Shown here piece after piece: positions 11,589 to 24,404 of a stretch of 64,000 bases of DNA. Each line of letters starts with the position of its first letter. The stretch's first letter is position 1. The notes under the pieces are model-generated. The model did no database searches and had not been told where the DNA came from. It worked only from the letters and a program-made list of their open reading frames with translations. The DNA is from Silurus meridionalis (Eukaryota; Chordata; Actinopteri; Siluriformes; Siluridae): the NCBI RefSeq assembly GCF_014805685.1, contig NC_060886.1:19512608-19576607 (forward strand). Reading direction: 5' to 3'. A program made the position numbers and the translations under genes.

Positions 11589-12920
11589 GGCTAGGCTCTC
11601 AGCACAAGCCTATTGTTCTGTGTGTGCTGATGGAGTGAGGGAGGGATTGAGAGAGTAAGAGTGAGAGAGAGAGAGTAGCTGGAGAAGCTCCAAACCACAG
11701 CATACAGTGCTTCTATGGAATGTCTGGCATTTTCCCTACAGTAAAAAGCACACTTTTATTATAGTCCGTGTTGTACAGTCAGGCTGAACTAATCTAACTT
11801 CTTCCTCAATCAGGAAGAGCATACGGTATCTACTCAGGACCCTACTGATAATAATCTGCTTTTTTTTCTGCATCACTGTATCATTATTAATATAAATCAA
11901 AACCACAGCGAGACATCTTCCAATAAAAAAAATCATTCAATTATGTCCATTTTGTGTAAAGCCTGCTGTTCTCTCTCGGATTTACAGACGGGGTGAACGA
12001 GATAACTGAAAATGGCTCGTCCAGGTTTTTTCAGATACAATGTAGCCCTATTTCCTTGTAATCATCATAATTAGTTCCCCCTTGTTGAAAATCCATTCGC
12101 ATTCTTAGCCTTCAGCGCATGCCGCACTGCTCTTTCATACCAAAAGTGGTTGCTATGGAGATACTAATATACTTGCACAAATAGTGATTTCATGTCAGAG
12201 ACATTTTGATATTTTTTTTATGTTTCTGGCATCTAATACACACCCCCAAGTTCCAAAAATAAATACAAGCATCACGCTGCATCACACATACATAATCAAG
12301 TGGCATTTATGAAATCATTGATGGAGAAAAGAGGATTTCTGATCAGTCTCTTTATGTAAGATCTTACTTAGGCTGTTTGCACATATTGTGATTTACACCA
12401 GCAAAGCAAAATGTTTATTTCTTCTAGAGTTTATATACAAATTCTTTATGGCTGCTCGGACTTAACTACACCAAGGAATAACTGTAGCCCTATTACACAG
12501 AAACATGCAATGCAAATAGGAAGTGGCTCATGTCAAAGTGGTCACCTCTCCTTGTTGAAGCAGAGATGCTTAACTGGATCGGGTTCCATCCATGATCACA
12601 GCAAGAGAAGCAACTATTCATTTTTTGACACAATGAATTGGTATGACATCATGGGTAGCCCAAAGGTAACAAGAGCTGACTGCTGTAGTGTGCAGTGGGA
12701 AAGACACAGAGACAAGGAGAGCAGTAACTCTCTAGTATATCTAGTATATTTCTTCTCTCCCTCTGTCTCTCGCTCTCTCTCTCTCCCTTTGTCTCTTCTC
12801 TCTCCCGGCTAGGCTGCTGTACTTTTCCACAGCACATATACTCCATGTTGCAACTAAAGCATTCTGCAGCAAAACCCATCATAGAAAATTTGGCCACCCC
12901 TGACCATTTCGCATGCATAT

Positions 12921-12922
<2 letters not shown>

Positions 12923-12994
<72 letters not shown>
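12923..12994. repeat. (AC)n(AT)n compound microsatellite
   Basis: About 52 bp of AC followed directly by about 20 bp of AT; intron 1. Confidence 0.95.
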
Positions 12995-13325
12995 GAGCAC
13001 AGTCACTAATGCATCACCGCCACAGGTACAGTATCACAAACTGAGAAACGAAAGCAACATTAGCAGCTACTGTATGTCATTTAAAGAGAAGCCTTTTCAC
13101 CTGAGTCAGTTAAACCCTGCTGAAGCCTGGCATTGCCACATGAGCTCAGCAGCAAGCAATGGGTTGCACGCCGGGCTTTAAAGGAGCCAACTGACCTGCG
13201 TCCACCACTGATGTGCTCCACCCGCTACTCCCTCCAATCACACTCAAAGTGAATGGAACGATTCAAGCCTGGATGAGTCGTGATGAATGAAGGCCTCCCA
13301 TTTTACTCTCCCTGAACTGGGCAGC

Positions 13326-13328
<3 letters not shown>

Positions 13329-13378
<50 letters not shown>

Positions 13379-13460
13379 AAAGAGAGAAGGAGAGAAAGAA
13401 AGAGAAAGTGTGAAGGGGAGAAAACCAGGAAAGTGGCAGAAGAAGGAGAGAGAGAGAAAA
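13329..13460. repeat. (TG)n and GA-rich compound tract
   Basis: About 48 bp of TG followed by an impure GAGAAA-rich purine tract to about 13460. Confidence 0.9.
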
Positions 13461-13723
13461 TGAAGAATGTACGTATGTATGTATATGAGACACGGAGAGA
13501 AACCTGTGCATTCAGCAGCAGCTAGGTCTTTACTGTTGTTTCCAGTAAAGAACTCTCCTCTTTCCTCTCCCTGCTTCTCTCTCTCCCTCTCTGCTACTCT
13601 CTCTTATTCATTCCAGCCACACAAAGACTCATTAGGTGCAGCCAGCTGAGGGCTGGAGACTGAGCACAGCCTGCCTGTGAGATCACATGGGTGGGTTGTC
13701 TGAGAGAGCAAAAGAGAGAGAGC

Positions 13724-13726
<3 letters not shown>

Positions 13727-13784
<58 letters not shown>
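13727..13784. repeat. (AG)n microsatellite
   Basis: Pure AG run. A second, shorter AG run is at 13875-13900, so 13.38-13.93 kb is strongly purine-rich on the plus strand. Confidence 0.95.
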
Positions 13785-13785
<1 letters not shown>

Positions 13786-13862
13786 CACCCTGTTCTGTGC
13801 TCCTGCTGTCTGCAGATATTTTTACCAGTGTTAGAAAGGAAAGGAGGGGGTAAGAGAGAAGG

Positions 13863-13894
<32 letters not shown>

Positions 13895-14007
13895 AGAGAA
13901 GAGAAAGTCAGAGAAAGAGAGGTGCAGAGATTGCATGAAGAGGGATGTAGGAAAGAGAGGAAGCTACAAGTCAATACCATGAGATTAATGGATACACTAA
14001 CAAATTA

Positions 14008-14083
14008 GCCGCACACACAAACACACACACACACAGTCAAACACTCACACACGCGCACACACACACAGTCAAACACACACAGG
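14008..14083. repeat. impure (CA)n tract
   Basis: CACACA blocks separated by CAGTCAAACAC words, which recur twice; intron 1. Confidence 0.85.
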
Positions 14084-14347
14084 CACAATTGTGTGGCAAT
14101 TAGGAGTGTCTAAGAGGATATGAGATCTCTAAATCTCTACTATTAAAATCACACTGAAAATGAGGGGGGAAGCATGGGTGGTGTCCTCTTTGACCACAGT
14201 TAGCTAATGATGCAGTAATCATTTAGTAAGATTGCAGCACAAATTAAAACACCAGGTCACTGCCGAAATAACTGTTCAAACCTAAACTGAGCAAAAGCTC
14301 CTCAATAACTCATTGTACATTTAGGGCAGGATGGGTAGTAGACTACT

Positions 14348-14360
14348 GTTGCTAAGCAAC
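14348..14360. promoter_or_regulatory. RFX-type X-box palindrome
   Basis: GTTGCTAAGCAAC is a near-perfect inverted repeat matching the RFX X-box (GTTGCYA, RGCAAC halves). It is in unique sequence of intron 1, followed by CTACCTGCCAATCAG. Confidence 0.45.
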
Positions 14361-15224
14361 CTACCTGCCAATCAGTGATCTGCAGGGTCATGTGGCAAAG
14401 CCCTCGGGATCGGCCTCAGAAGTACAGGATAAATGAAGGTGCATATATATTTACAATCTAAATCCCAATGTGTTAACACTTTAGATTGCAGCATGTACAA
14501 TTGCCATGAAACTGTTTCCTTAATTTAATACAAATACATACACAGTAGATTAAAAGATTGCCAGACACTTGGTAGATATGTGCTCAGTAAGGCACATAAC
14601 AATGATTTAAAGTTTCAGTCGATTTTTTTGAGGGAATAACAAGAATGAATGAAATGAAGTCGATTCAATTAAGTAATGTCTACTTTGTTTAAATCACCTC
14701 AAGCTACAATAGGAATACATGTGTAGGCATATTCAGAACCACAGCGTAGGTTTCATTCAAGTCTCTAATCTTATTAAAGAGTTTGGTCCATTTGTAATAA
14801 ATAAACCAATAAACGTTCTTTTTAATGTATGTTGCTTCACAGACACTTCACAGAGCCATCTAAATGTGTTTGTGAATTCAAATTGTGTTTTGCATATAAA
14901 AGACATGCAGGCAAACATTGCATATATTCAGATGGCAATAAAAACCTTTTTTTTCGGATAGTATATGGTTTTTAAAGCATGAGAGAATTATATAGAATAT
15001 AGAAGAGGCTTTAGGGATGCTCTGTGAATGGTCACCAGCCTCATCAGGATAAAGCTAATGTGTGTTATGGGTTTAATTGACTGACTGTACTGGAGTTTTA
15101 TTTTTCCCAGAACCCACTCCTCAGAAATATAGCAGCGTTTCCTAGTGTTTGTGGTGATGGGTAACCCTTTTGCACTTACAACGTAGAAATGTATATTTTG
15201 CACATTAAATGGTGCACAAATTAC

Positions 15225-16289
15225 TAGGGCTGCACGATTCTTGCTAAAATGTGAATCACAATTTTTCTCCTTGGGAATTGAGATCACGATTCTCTCACAC
15301 GATTCTCATGTTTTCAACCAAAAAGTAAAGCACTCAAGTAAAAACAGTGCTACACAGGATTTTCAGTTATAATAAAAGTAGTAGTAATTTGCATTTTGCA
15401 GTTCTTTCTCGACTGTCATGCGACACTGAGTATATAGACCTGGCAACGCAACGGATGAAAAATAGTTGCGAGAGGGCAGACAGTAGCGCTTGTCTAAAGT
15501 CTTTATCATTGCCTTAAATCCCTCGTTTTCAACAGTGTTTATAGGAGCCATGTCTTTAGCTAGGTGATAAGCGATGGCGTTTATGTCTTTGTGCCGCTGG
15601 GAACTTGAGGGGTATGGGGATGCACCGTGTAATGTCGGAGTTATTGAAGTTTGTGTGGTCTGGCGGCTGGTATTTTTTGGTGTGGCTCCCTTGTCTTTCA
15701 TGGCTAACTCGTACTGTATTTTGTGGCGACGTCTGAGGTGGTTGTAGAGATTGGTGGTGTTACCTTGCGGGGCTGCCACAATGCCAAAGCACTGCTTACA
15801 GATTACGACTCGTTGCGCATCATCGTCAGGTTTAAACCCGAAAAAATTCCACACGGTGCAATGTGCTCCTTTTTTCGTTACCAATGTTGCTGCATCGTCG
15901 CCACCAGGAATTTCCGAACTGGCGCTCATTTTTTCCTCTCTTTTGAATGAAACCAATGTTACCGCTCTAAATCCACCAATGTATTCGGGTCTGCCGCTTT
16001 GATACACGTCACGTGAGTAACAGCAGAACGCCGCAAATAAGGACGAGGGAGGAGAGAAACGATCGGGTCTGATTGGTGAATAAATAGGGTTTGGTTTTAC
16101 ACAGTGTGAGTAAGTTTGACTGATATAGCATCTTAGAATGTTGTAAGTAAATACGTGAACACGTGAATGCAGCATCTGAATACAGGGAAATACTATATAT
16201 GCACGTGAATCGCCGTCATTTAAAAAGAAGATCGAATGTATGTATGAATCGAGAACGTGATTTATTTTTCGATTAATCGTGCAGCCCTA
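15225..16289 (-). mobile_element. hAT element with perfect 8-bp TSD
   Basis: Termini TAGGGCTGCACGATT at the left and AATCGTGCAGCCCTA at the right are perfect inverted repeats of 15 bases. They are flanked by identical CAAATTAC copies at 15217-15224 and 16290-16297. An 8-bp duplication with these ends marks the hAT superfamily. At 1065 bp it is far shorter than an autonomous hAT. It keeps only the first part of a BED-finger transposase, so it is an internally deleted copy. The perfect ends and duplication suggest a relatively recent insertion. Confidence 0.9.
15363..15929 (-). pseudogene. hAT transposase N-terminal fragment (BED zinc finger)
   Basis: 188 codons from the ATG at 15929-15927 to TGA at 15363-15365. 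After MSASSEIPGGDD the protein has a BED-type finger: aromatic VWNFFGF, then C-x2-C (ICKQCFG), NTTNLYNHL and HLRRRH supplying the two histidines. A Ser/Thr-rich linker and the start of the catalytic region (ISKxxAxxxxP-like AYHLAKDMAPINTVENEGF) follow, and the frame ends in low-complexity Tyr/Asn codons. The RNase H-like catalytic triad and the dimerisation domain are absent. It resembles ZBED-type hAT transposases. The open frame could in principle yield a DNA-binding fragment, but it is best read as part of the deleted element. Confidence 0.8.
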
Positions 16290-16932
16290 CAAATTACCTG
16301 CCATCCTTTCTTTCTTTTTTTTTTTTTTTTTTTAAGAGTTAAAGTACATTACATGCATCGTTCTAGGAAATGGTTAAATACTATAAAAGGTTGTACCCTT
16401 GAGGTGCCACTCTAGCAACAAAGAAATGGCACAGTTTAGTACCCCATTTTTTTCTGATAGCGCATAGCCCATGGGTATAAAATATTGATCGCTGAATGGA
16501 TGAACACTAAAAGAGACTAAATGGAAAATCATTCCGAATGAAAGCAGCATGCAATTTCCTCATAATACTTGTGTTGCCTAATATTGTTCCATAGAAAATG
16601 CTTCTGTTTTCATCCAGTGACCAGTCATTAGGAAGAAAAGCTCAAGACCCTTCCCATAAGTGCACAGGATAAATGCTCATATGAGGAAATAAGCATTGTG
16701 GAACCTGATTTTCCCACAAGATTTAATTATTCTCCTCATTTCCTCTCCATCTTGGGAACATATTTACTGTGTAACAGCAAAATATCTAATTTCCATTTTT
16801 TGCCTTTCCTCACCTTATGGGGTATCATACACACTGCTCCATTTCATAAACAGAGCATAGGTCCAGCGGAAACAGTTTTGTTACACTGATTTGAGGAGCC
16901 ACTGCATCAGAATGAATGACCCATTTTTGGTA

Positions 16933-16933
<1 letters not shown>

Positions 16934-17001
<68 letters not shown>
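16934..17001. repeat. (TG)n microsatellite
   Basis: Uninterrupted TG run of about 68 bp; intron 1. Confidence 0.95.
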
Positions 17002-17003
<2 letters not shown>

Positions 17004-18677
17004 AATTTAATGACATTTAGTGTGCAGCTGAATTTACAACATGTTAAAATGTGATGTCCAATGCTTCAATAGATTCAGTGAAGAAAAAAAAAAACAGTCT
17101 GATTATGACATCAGCAAGAGTATTGAATGAACAACATTTTTTAGTTTCCAAGCAGCAATAAAATCAAGGCCAATACGCATCAAAGCAATCCCTAAACAGA
17201 TGTGAAATTCTACATGAACAAATCATATTTAATGTTCTGTGTTCTGTCAATTTTTATTAACCCACAGCTACTTCACTGACTCTCGAACCAGCAAGAAGTT
17301 CTTACACAGTACACTACATAAACAGGGCCTTCAGATAAGATGCTGAACTCTCCCTTCAACACAGGAACGGTAGTAAATAGTGGAGAAACCCTCCTGCTGC
17401 TGTGATGCAAACCCTGCTCAGCACGCAGCATGCTTCTTTTGTCACCTCTATTTAACTCCCTTTGCTTTCTGCTGTCTCCCCATCTGTTCAGCCTCTATCC
17501 CCAGCCTGTGCTTCCTCCTAAATGTTTCATACTACGTCACTGCGGCTTTTCCATAACCTTTAATTAGCAACATGCTAACCCTTGAATGGCCTCGGCCTGG
17601 AGAATAGCTGAGCCCAGACACTCCATGAATCACACGGGTCAGTCCAATAGCGCACTTCCTGGCCCTGAGGCTCACACTCCTGAAAACAAATAAGTGCATG
17701 ACCACTGTTGCAAACAATACTGGGAATTAAAAGCAGACTCGGGAAGCTACTTCTACTATTATTGTATTTGCACACTAAAAGGGGTCTGCATCGTCTTCCT
17801 GTACACAGCCATGTAACAATTATGAAATCCAGTGATGAGTAATAGTCGTACACAAAACTGAAATTAATATTTTATTTTTCTGCTGACTATACTTTTTTTT
17901 GTTATTTATACTAGAAAGCTGTTACACATGCACAATCTATTATAATTTAACAACAATCTATATAAATAGATTTGTCTTTGAAACAAATATGGGAATTCTT
18001 CGGGGATATAATGAATAAAATATATAAAACATTAATGAAGCACACAAAGAGACTACTGGGGAAAAATTAGAATGTCTGTAATATCAGACTAAACAATTAC
18101 ACTGTTAATCATGTACCTAATCCTGCCATTAATAAAATATTTTAAGAAGAATTGGCAAGTTAAAATTTTTTACAAAATGTTATACAACAAATTCATTAAT
18201 CAATATTCTAATATTTACCCCAAGAAATGGACAATTGGACAATTAATGCAGTGTTAATAAAATACATACAAATACATGAAAACTTATTGCAGGATCTAAT
18301 AATTAATTAAAATCACCTACAATTAGTCCCATATCATTACAATTAACTGATTATGGGCTAACTGTGAAAGACCAACACTGAGTGCAACATTCCACTTGTT
18401 TAGAGATGAACATTAAAATAATTTTTTTTTAACGTTTTAAACTGGAACATCATTATATGGCGTATCGGAGAGAGCTAGACTAACTTTTAAACTACTGCAC
18501 ACATGTCATGTAGCTGGAACATACAGTATGTTTACACGGTGTCTTTATACCATATCAAAATGACAATTATTTTTCCAGAACAACATTTTTGACTCATTTC
18601 TGATTCCAAGCACAGGTTCATACTAATGTGCTTGATTTCATACAATATAATCTTAGACCAACAATTAATGAATTATG

Positions 18678-18679
<2 letters not shown>

Positions 18680-18719
<40 letters not shown>
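18680..18719. repeat. (TA)n microsatellite
   Basis: About 40 bp of pure TA; intron 1. Confidence 0.95.
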
Positions 18720-18722
<3 letters not shown>

Positions 18723-19458
18723 ATATCCTTATGAAGGTGCTTTCTGTGAAGTGGTGATTTTTATAAGCACTCGAGTGTTAGTTCAATGTAACAGTTTTTA
18801 TAGGAATTAAAAATGGCTGTGACTGCAATAAATAGCCAACATCTTGTGGTCCATGTTTAAATAATACTACATTTAATAGTAGAATCGTTTATTTGTGTTT
18901 AAATAGAATCAATCAAATTGATTTTACAATTAAAAGGGTGGTGGAAAGAATTATGCGCAACCCTGCCTCAGACGGCAGAAGAGAAGATTAAACCAGTGTT
19001 TGAGGATGACTTCCTCACCCCTTCTTCTCTGCAGTCTAACAAACTAGTGAAGCCAAGGCAACTGCACAGTACAGCATGCACAGTCTCACTGCTCCCAGAC
19101 AGAGAGAGAGAAAAACCGAGAGAAAGACTGAGTGAGAGAGAGGCAAAAGAGACAGCAAGCAAGAAAAACACAGTAGAAGAACATTTGGCCTGCCAGCTTT
19201 AGCTAAAGCTCAATATGGCCCACCTCATCTCTACAACGCTAGTGTTTTTACTGTTGTATGGCACAGCACAAACATTATTCTTCCCATATGGCTGTGCAAG
19301 TTTTTTTTAAGCTTCATACGCCAAAGGAGCGGCTGTCTTGGCCCACTGTAGATGTAGCAAAGACTGACAGTGAAAGTGGAGCTTAAAAAAAGAGAAGAGT
19401 AAAATGCCACCTCAGGAGAAGTGTGGTAGAAGTCCAGACTGTGTTTAACCTCACATAT

Positions 19459-19489
19459 CACACACACACACACACACACACACGCGCAA

Positions 19490-19561
<72 letters not shown>
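19459..19561. repeat. (CA)n microsatellite with CGCGCAACGCGC core
   Basis: Two CA runs (about 24 and 67 bp) flank a CGCGCAACGCGC interruption at about 19483-19494. The whole tract is alternating purine-pyrimidine apart from the AA step. Confidence 0.95.
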
Positions 19562-20043
19562 AGAAGCAGCCCTGAACAGGAAACTTTAAGAGCCAGGTCT
19601 CCTTTTTTCTTCAAGTGAAGAGATTTCTTCATTAGATACATGAAACCTACAAAACTGTACCCAGTAATGATTATGTATCAAAAAATCTCCCTCTGCTGAT
19701 ATACACTGTATGCTAAAAGGTGCCAAAAGGCCATAAATGCAGTGCTGATACATGACATGTTTGACATTAGACTTGAGAAGTGTTGACTACTGTACACAGG
19801 GTTTGTTTCATAAAAAATACCAAGGCAGGAAGTTTTTAAAGGTCATTGCTTACTCTTTCAGGACTATGTTCTAAAGCCACTGCATTCTGTAAGGTAAAGT
19901 AGTATGGGTAATCCTGTAAAAAAAATAAAAAATAAACTCTTTATTTCTATAATGTCCAGCAATATATTTAAATCTGCACATGAACATATAAGAATTCTAT
20001 GTATAAAGGCAGCAAAACCTATGAATGTATATGCAAATATACA

Positions 20044-20047
<4 letters not shown>

Positions 20048-20116
<69 letters not shown>

Positions 20117-20141
20117 TTATATGTATATATTATATATATAT

Positions 20142-20207
<66 letters not shown>
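20048..20207. repeat. 160-bp (TA)n-dominated tract
   Basis: Two long TA runs separated by ACACACATATATTATATG and TTATATTATA words. Self-complementary over most of its length. Confidence 0.95.
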
Positions 20208-20211
<4 letters not shown>

Positions 20212-23200
20212 ATAGAACTAAGCAAGCATAAGCCTGAAAGTTTCACTTTCTCAGTAATGCTATTCACACAAAAATATACCATTAAAATCTGAACGGCTAA
20301 CTACATTTACACTAACTATTTTTTTTCCTTATTAGCGTAATGTACTAACTTAATAAGTTAACTAGCTTATTGATCTGATCCATTAATGGAATTAATACAT
20401 AAAGCTCCTTAAATCAGAATTTGTGCTAACTGAAGTCTCAGTGTTCAGCTGATCCTAAATCCTAAACACTAACCTATCAAAAGCCACCCCTTACTAAAAA
20501 TCATGTTATACACTAAGGACTAATTTGTAAATGTTCTGTTAATAATAAACATGGCTACAAAGAGATGTAAAAAAATATTGCATATTATAAAACAAACTCT
20601 CAAATTTACAAAATAAATATTACAGAATACAGGATAAAAAGCAAGGGATATAATCGGACACCTTTAAAAATCTAAATTTCAATGAATGCTTAATCAATCT
20701 GGAAATGATGGACCTGTATATCAATCCCAATCTTAATTTATACAAAAGTACAGGCTTCTGCTTATTGTTTAAAAGGATCAACAGCCCACACAACCTGCTG
20801 AATCGACATTTTCCAATCACAACCTTCAGTAAAGCAAAATGTCTCTTGCACAAAAGAAAAACAACAACAAAAAAACGAAGACTCCACAGAACTTGTCTTT
20901 TTTTGGGAGCAACAAGCACAAAAAAGAAAAAAAAGAAAATATACGAGCCAATTAAAGACAAAGAAGCCCATTTAAGCAAATGTACTACATTCACTGTTTT
21001 ATGGAAATGAGGCTTCATTCCAGCTCTGTACATTTGTTAACTTGCTGTTGCCCAAGGCAAAGCATTAGTCATCAACACAGACACATGCACTCACACACAC
21101 ACACACACACATGAAAGGAGCGAGACAGAGCTGGCTGCTGTTCAGTATCCTGCACACGGAGCAGACTGCTGCAGCTAGTGCCCAGCATTGATCTCCTCAT
21201 CCTCCACCCAGAACAATGAGGGGGGAAAAAAGAAGTACCATTTCTCCACCAGTCTTGTGCATGTGCACAGGTTCAGCTCTAGAGTGACACAGAATCTAAA
21301 CTCTGATTGTGTTTACTGAAATGGACTGCATTCCCTCGTGTTACACAGAGCCTTGAACTTTCGATAGAAATAAATGCCATGCACAGAGGTTGCTCCTCTC
21401 ATCATAGCTTGTGTTAGAGCATAAATTAAGAAGGACATTAAAATATGCACTGCGCGAGAAACACAAACACTGAGTGGTATCGGGTCCTAGTATGGTAATG
21501 ACAGTACTGGAGCATTAAGAAAATTGCAATTTGATAAATGAAAGCTTTTTTTTTTTTTTTTTGAGAGCTGCTTCTTTAGTAAGCCTCATGTAATATCGAT
21601 TCAAATTGGCTCGAATTTTCTAGACACAGAATATTAACTGGACAATTAAACATAATAATCGAGTTTAGAATTTTCTCAATTTACGGAAACGTTTATTTTT
21701 GTGTACAGCACTGACAAAGTCAATAGACACTAAATAAACAGCACGTAAAAAAAAAATCAAATTCTTGTACTGAAGAATTTTTTTAATTCCTCTCCAAATG
21801 TCATTCCTCTCACGTTCTTCGGTGGCATAATCAGGGACTTTCACCCTTATGTCAATCATAAGACTCTTCTAAATAATTCATAACAATATTTTTTATTTAT
21901 GTCTGCATTTTTCCAATGCCAAAAAAAAAACTTAGGAGAGGCATGAAGCTCTGAGTAGACCGAGACGTGCAACACCTCAGATAGTGAACAATGCTTTCAT
22001 CTTTAATGCAAGCGCTGGGAGGCTGGGGTTGTCTGGGTCTACACAAACCCACACATTATTAATTCACTTTCACACCGAGATCTGATAACATTTTCATATT
22101 TAAATCGCGAAGGGCTGTTGTCACAAAAGATGTACGACACTAATCTTGTTTGTGTTAATTGTGAAAAATAATTACAAATAATTTTTTTTTTTTTAAATCT
22201 CCTTTGAAATGGATTCAATAACAAATTGCTTAAAGCTGGATCAAATATTTAGGGCGAAGAGAAAAAAAAAAAAAAAAAAAAGCGTACATACTTTCTTTTT
22301 GAAAGGATTCGTTTCAGACATGCCTCAAAATTTAAAACTTCTTTGTCTGATCCTGAAAGGGACAATTATCCTTAAATTCCTAACATCACATCTAAATCGA
22401 CTGCTGCAGTCAAGTGAGTCTAATGATGTGGTTATAATTTGAAGCTGAGTAAGCCTGTAAATGACTGAAACAGTGCCAGGTGTGGTACTCGTTACTGACT
22501 GGCAGCTACCTGACAGCCAGTGTGTGTGTGTATGTGCAGTCTAAAATTAGATGAGTGCATGTGTAGGCTGAGACACTGAGTGTGTCACCAAAAGATGACT
22601 AAACTGCCATTCATGCCAAACAATCACTGTGGGACAGAAGAATTATACAAGTATGTGCCTACAGTGAAGAAAATTTCAGCAGAATAATTCAGTCTTTTAT
22701 TTTATCCTGATGTGAACCACCTAATGTTAATCTAATTAAGTATTAAACAGTGATGCAAGAGTCTGAATGCCACTCTACTAGCGCTGTTCCTATCGAGATA
22801 TCTCTGTGTAAAGCTGTATGACGACAGAATCAATTACTACTGCACTGTATTGTTTGCTGGCACAATAGTAGGATCTGACATATATTTACTACTGATATGA
22901 TGGTGAAGTAATTACCCCGTGTCCCAACTGTGAAGACAAATTTACAGCTGTGCGCAGAATGGCTTTTTTAAATTAATTAATTTTTTTTTTTTTTAATCGC
23001 TCTTTAAATTCAGTCTTTCTCCATATTCTCAAGCTCAGTAATTGGTAGCCTGGTCTGGTACTGTTCAGTATTCAGCACTCCAGTGTCAAAAATATATGCT
23101 GGAACAATGCCTTGGCATTGCAGCACTTATCTGTTACAGACATGTAGACATTCAAAAAAATATATTCATACTCCAGTGTTCCCTGGGTGGCTGAGTTAAC

Positions 23201-23607
23201 CTTAGTTAACCTCAGTCCAAAACATTTAAGAGCTGCAGCCATGCAGAGAAAGACCCACACAATTATTGACACTGCACACACTCACACATGCAAAACACCT
23301 ACACTTCTCCATAAAACACACACAAAAAAACTCAGCATAAACGAGTGCTTTAATGTAATTCGAAGATTTACAGATTTGATTGTTAATACCGAATGTGGCA
23401 GAACATCCAATTAGAAAAAAAGGTCTGTCCGATTAATATTAGTGACACATCTAAAGAGTTACGGTAGACTGCACCAATTAGTCACGTCGTCATTCACGTC
23501 TGACAAACAAGCACATTATTCCAAGTTGTCTGTCTTGATATGGTCTGGAATATATAAACATACGGCAACTGTCTCTCCATGCAGTTATTTTAACCACATT
23601 AAAATTG

Positions 23608-23620
23608 GTTGCCATAGCAA
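23608..23620. promoter_or_regulatory. RFX-type X-box
   Basis: GTTGCCATAGCAA is a close match to the X-box. The same 13 bases recur at 44528. Confidence 0.45.
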
Positions 23621-23645
23621 TGTGTGAGAGAAGAGATAGAGAGGG

Positions 23646-23647
<2 letters not shown>

Positions 23648-23696
<49 letters not shown>
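23648..23696. repeat. (AG)n microsatellite
   Basis: Pure AG run beginning about 27 bp after an X-box-like motif at 23608. Confidence 0.95.
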
Positions 23697-23699
<3 letters not shown>

Positions 23700-24404
23700 A
23701 GGCTGTGAATAATATGAAAAGAACAATACAGAACAACATTATTTTTTAGAAAATAGGCCCCAATTTGTGTAATGACTTTGTATAAAGTCCCTCGTTAGAA
23801 AACATTAAAATCCAAAGAGCATATATGCGTACAAATGCAGCCTGATCAAAAATGCCAAACCCTCAGTCACGTTGCCTTTTGTTCACTCGTGTCCTGCTCA
23901 TGTTCATGTTTTAGTCTGATATTAAAAGGCAACACTAAATAGACTGTCCTTTCCCTGGTTCTCTTTCTGTTCCTTTTGTGTAAAAAAAGATGTCTATATA
24001 ATTGTACCTCCTCCAGAAATATGACCAAAAATGAGTTTTTACGCATTATATCACTTATATGAAGCATTTATGTTTTCACAACATTCTTTCAAACCTTCAT
24101 GACTGAGAAAGTAAAGTACTCGATAGCTCCATTTTCATGCATTACATATATTTAACTTTAATAAAAATAAAAAATAAACACTTCAATAAGTCAATGTTAC
24201 CAAAAATGTTTTAAAATGTTCTCATAAGATCTGAAGAGACTCTAACCCTGGTCTTTAAAATGTCGTCTATGTTAATCTAAAGGGAGAAATTCCAAATATT
24301 AATGAATAAAAAGGATTTACATGTCAGATGCAAATACAAGTGATACATAACTAGTCCAATGCTAATTTTGTCAACACCTTGAATATTCCTTAAACCATAT
24401 CTAA

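Noticed and set aside
12649..13938. Cys-Val, His-Thr, Arg-Glu and Ser-Leu repeat open frames
   Set aside because: Translations of CA, TG, GA and CT microsatellites.
19904..20292. Tyr-Ile repeat open frames across AT runs, here and at 18628, 25104, 30508, 33950 and 62656
   Set aside because: Pure TA microsatellite translation; no coding signal.
20620..21033. 137-codon minus-strand open frame
   Set aside because: Composed of T-rich codons, contains a poly-Phe run from an A-rich stretch, no recognisable family.
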